Shown: positions 62,640 to 64,000 of the stretch, one piece after another
Position numbering within the stretch: position 1 is the first letter of the stretch
Layout: the number at the start of each line of letters is the position of its first letter
NCBI GenBank assembly: GCA_910579285.1
Contig: CAJTTT010000015.1
Span: 1-64,000 of the forward strand
Direction of reading: 5' to 3'
Origin: an uncultured Lachnospiraceae bacterium
GTDB lineage: Bacteria > Bacillota > Clostridia > Lachnospirales > Lachnospiraceae
DNA: 64,000 bases
Notes under the pieces: generated by a model
Seen by the model: the letters and a program-made list of their open reading frames with translations, nothing else
Databases searched by the model: none
Told to the model about the DNA's origin: nothing
Made by a program: the position numbers and the translations under genes

Positions 62640-64000
62640 ATGAAAAAAGCAAAATTATTATCCCTGTTTTTAGCAGGGTCTCTGCTGTTCCAGACAGCCG
62701 GAATCGATGCGATGGCAACCATGCCCTCCGAACCTGTTCCGATCAGCGAGACAATCGAGGACACCGACAATGATCTTTCTGACCAGCCCTCCGAAGACGA
62801 AGGGGAGGGAGAAGATATCGATGTGGAAGATACTAATCCCGACCAGCCCTCCGAAGGCGAAGGGGATGTAGAAGAGGAAAACCCTGATGTGGAAGACACT
62901 GATCCCGATCAGTCCTCCGAAGGCGAGGGGAACACAGAAGATACTGATGCGGAAGATACTGATCCCGACCAGCCCTCCGAAGGCGACGGGGACACAGAAG
63001 ATACCGATGCGGAAGACACTGACCCCGATCAGCCCTCTGAAGATGTAGATGTCGAAGAAGAGGAAACGGAAGACCCTGACGCGGAAGAAGACAGCGAAGA
63101 TTCCGTGTCAGAAAACACAGTCTCTGAAAATACCATATCCGAGAACACGCTTGCCGAGGATGAGACCAATGTTTTCTCTATTTTTCCCGGTTTAGGTGAT
63201 AGCTATACGCTTTCTTCCCAGCAGCTGGCTGACAAACGGGTACTTGCCTCCCATATGGGAGATGTTGTGAAGCTCCCTGCAACGGCGGTTGCAACGATTG
63301 CAGACTTCAAGGATGCCTCTGACAAATATAAGTCCGGCGAAGTCGTTTATCTGGCTGAAACCGAAGAAGAAGCCGAGCAGGTTGCTGCAGCTTTCGGCGG
63401 TACTCTGGACAGCTATTCCTATGAAGTAGCTGTAATCAGTCTGCCCGAGGAGGCGACAGTGGCGTTGGCTATCGCCGCCGCTGCGGATCCCGAGATCAAG
63501 CTTCCCGCCGTATGGCCCAACTACTACCAATATCTGCACGAAGACACAAACTCGTCAATCGAGTCACTGAAGCCTTCCGATCCTGATTTCGACAAACAGT
63601 GGATGCATGATTACATAGGCACCCGCTACGCCTGGGCCGCCGGATATAAAGGACAGGGTGTCAAAGTCGCTGTCATCGATACCGGTCTTGCCATGAATCA
63701 CGAAGACTTATCAACCAATGCTATTGCTGGTAAAAACTTTGTCGACGGCGCCGAAGGCACCTCCCAAACTACCGACAATGATGAACACGGCACCCATGTG
63801 GCCGGTATCATCGCCGCAGATGACAACGGCAAGGGCGTTGTCGGCATCGCGCCCGATGCACAGGTATGTGGATTCTGCGTCTTTCCGACAGGCGGCGGCG
63901 CTGATTCAGGGGATGTTATGCGTGCCATAAATGCCGCTGTCGCAGAAGACTACGATATTATAAATATGAGTCTGGGAAGCTCTTTCTATGACGCCAATTA
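62640..64000 (+). CDS. Subtilisin-family (S8) serine protease, 3' end outside window
   Basis: The gene starts at an ATG after GAAAGAGAAGGAG and is open to the window edge (453 codons seen). A signal peptide (KLLSLFLAGSLLFQTAGIDAMA) leads into about 160 residues of acidic repeats rich in Asp, Glu, Pro and Ser, then a propeptide-like domain (about 220-300), then the S8 catalytic domain: Asp347 in VAVIDTGL and His383 in HGTHVAGI. The serine lies beyond the window. It follows the propeptide-like lipoprotein gene by 31 bases, so the two are probably one transcript. A cell-wall or secreted protease is expected. Confidence 0.92.
   Translation, partial: MKKAKLLSLFLAGSLLFQTAGIDAMATMPSEPVPISETIEDTDNDLSDQPSEDEGEGEDIDVEDTNPDQPSEGEGDVEEENPDVEDTDPDQSSEGEGNTEDTDAEDTDPDQPSEGDGDTEDTDAEDTDPDQPSEDVDVEEEETEDPDAEEDSEDSVSENTVSENTISENTLAEDETNVFSIFPGLGDSYTLSSQQLADKRVLASHMGDVVKLPATAVATIADFKDASDKYKSGEVVYLAETEEEAEQVAAAFGGTLDSYSYEVAVISLPEEATVALAIAAAADPEIKLPAVWPNYYQYLHEDTNSSIESLKPSDPDFDKQWMHDYIGTRYAWAAGYKGQGVKVAVIDTGLAMNHEDLSTNAIAGKNFVDGAEGTSQTTDNDEHGTHVAGIIAADDNGKGVVGIAPDAQVCGFCVFPTGGGADSGDVMRAINAAVAEDYDIINMSLGSSFYDAN
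62780..63045 (+). repeat. 60-bp tandem repeats coding an acidic stalk
   Basis: A GACCAGCCCTCCGAAG-type core recurs at 62781, 62841, 62907, 62967 and 63027, spaced 60, 66, 60 and 60 bases, always in frame. The encoded unit is about 20 residues around EDTDPDQPSEG. A further short repeat of SENT follows near 63110-63150. Confidence 0.88.

Overview
The window looks like a chromosomal stretch of a Gram-positive anaerobe of the Clostridia, most likely Lachnospiraceae. The signs are a Spo0H/SigH-type sigma factor, rubrerythrin, Firmicutes-style AGGAGG ribosome sites, type III pantothenate kinase, an ECF vitamin transporter, AraC-linked and two-component-linked sugar ABC transporters, one long single-chain PurL, QueH, and lipoproteins with Clostridia-type signal peptides. 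This assignment is inference from gene content; no rRNA is present.

Layout. 1-400: tandem 91-bp hairpin-rich repeats. 0.5-5 kb: an AraC regulator tail-to-tail with a MalEFG-type sugar ABC operon that has a nested dyad in front of it. 5-8 kb: tRNA-Thr, a TauE/SafE exporter, a dicarboxylate/amino-acid symporter and SigH. 8-13.2 kb: a minus-strand run with an ECF substrate-binding subunit, coaX, coaBC, a MATE pump and ispF, read as pantothenate uptake and CoA synthesis plus passengers. 13.3-17.9 kb: rubrerythrin, purC, a PIG-L deacetylase, and an SPFH membrane protein abutting a ribbon-helix-helix protein. 17.9-27.7 kb: a minus-strand sugar locus with a glycosidase-like exported protein, three substrate-binding proteins, a histidine kinase and response regulator, and an Rbs-type ABC transporter. 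27.9-30.9 kb: a TrpB2-type enzyme and a chemoreceptor with a zinc-site-like sensor.

31-41.1 kb is the most coherent block. One operon makes precorrin-2/siroheme from glutamyl-tRNA (hemA, precorrin-2 dehydrogenase, hemC, a cobA-hemD fusion, hemB, hemL), and its first gene is an 861-residue fusion of CoA-disulfide-reductase, rhodanese, siroheme/4Fe-4S sulfite-reductase-like and ferredoxin modules. The operon therefore appears to build the cofactor for its own lead enzyme. 41.2-45.4 kb is accessory: a serine hydrolase lacking its SxxK motif behind a MerR-type promoter, a cytidylate-kinase-like protein, an XRE/membrane-protein operon with duplicated operators, a collapsed DinJ-YafQ toxin-antitoxin locus, an integrase remnant, and tRNA-Met/tRNA-Val. 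45.5-60.8 kb is mainly housekeeping: argS, queH, a large exported protein, carB, carA, purL, a TetR regulator and one unrecognised gene.

61-64 kb: a heptad-repeat coiled-coil gene with a duplicated decamer across its start, a gap with a poly-C tract, a lipoprotein resembling a subtilase propeptide, and the first part of a subtilisin-family protease that carries a homologous propeptide and acidic tandem repeats. The protease runs off the right edge of the window.
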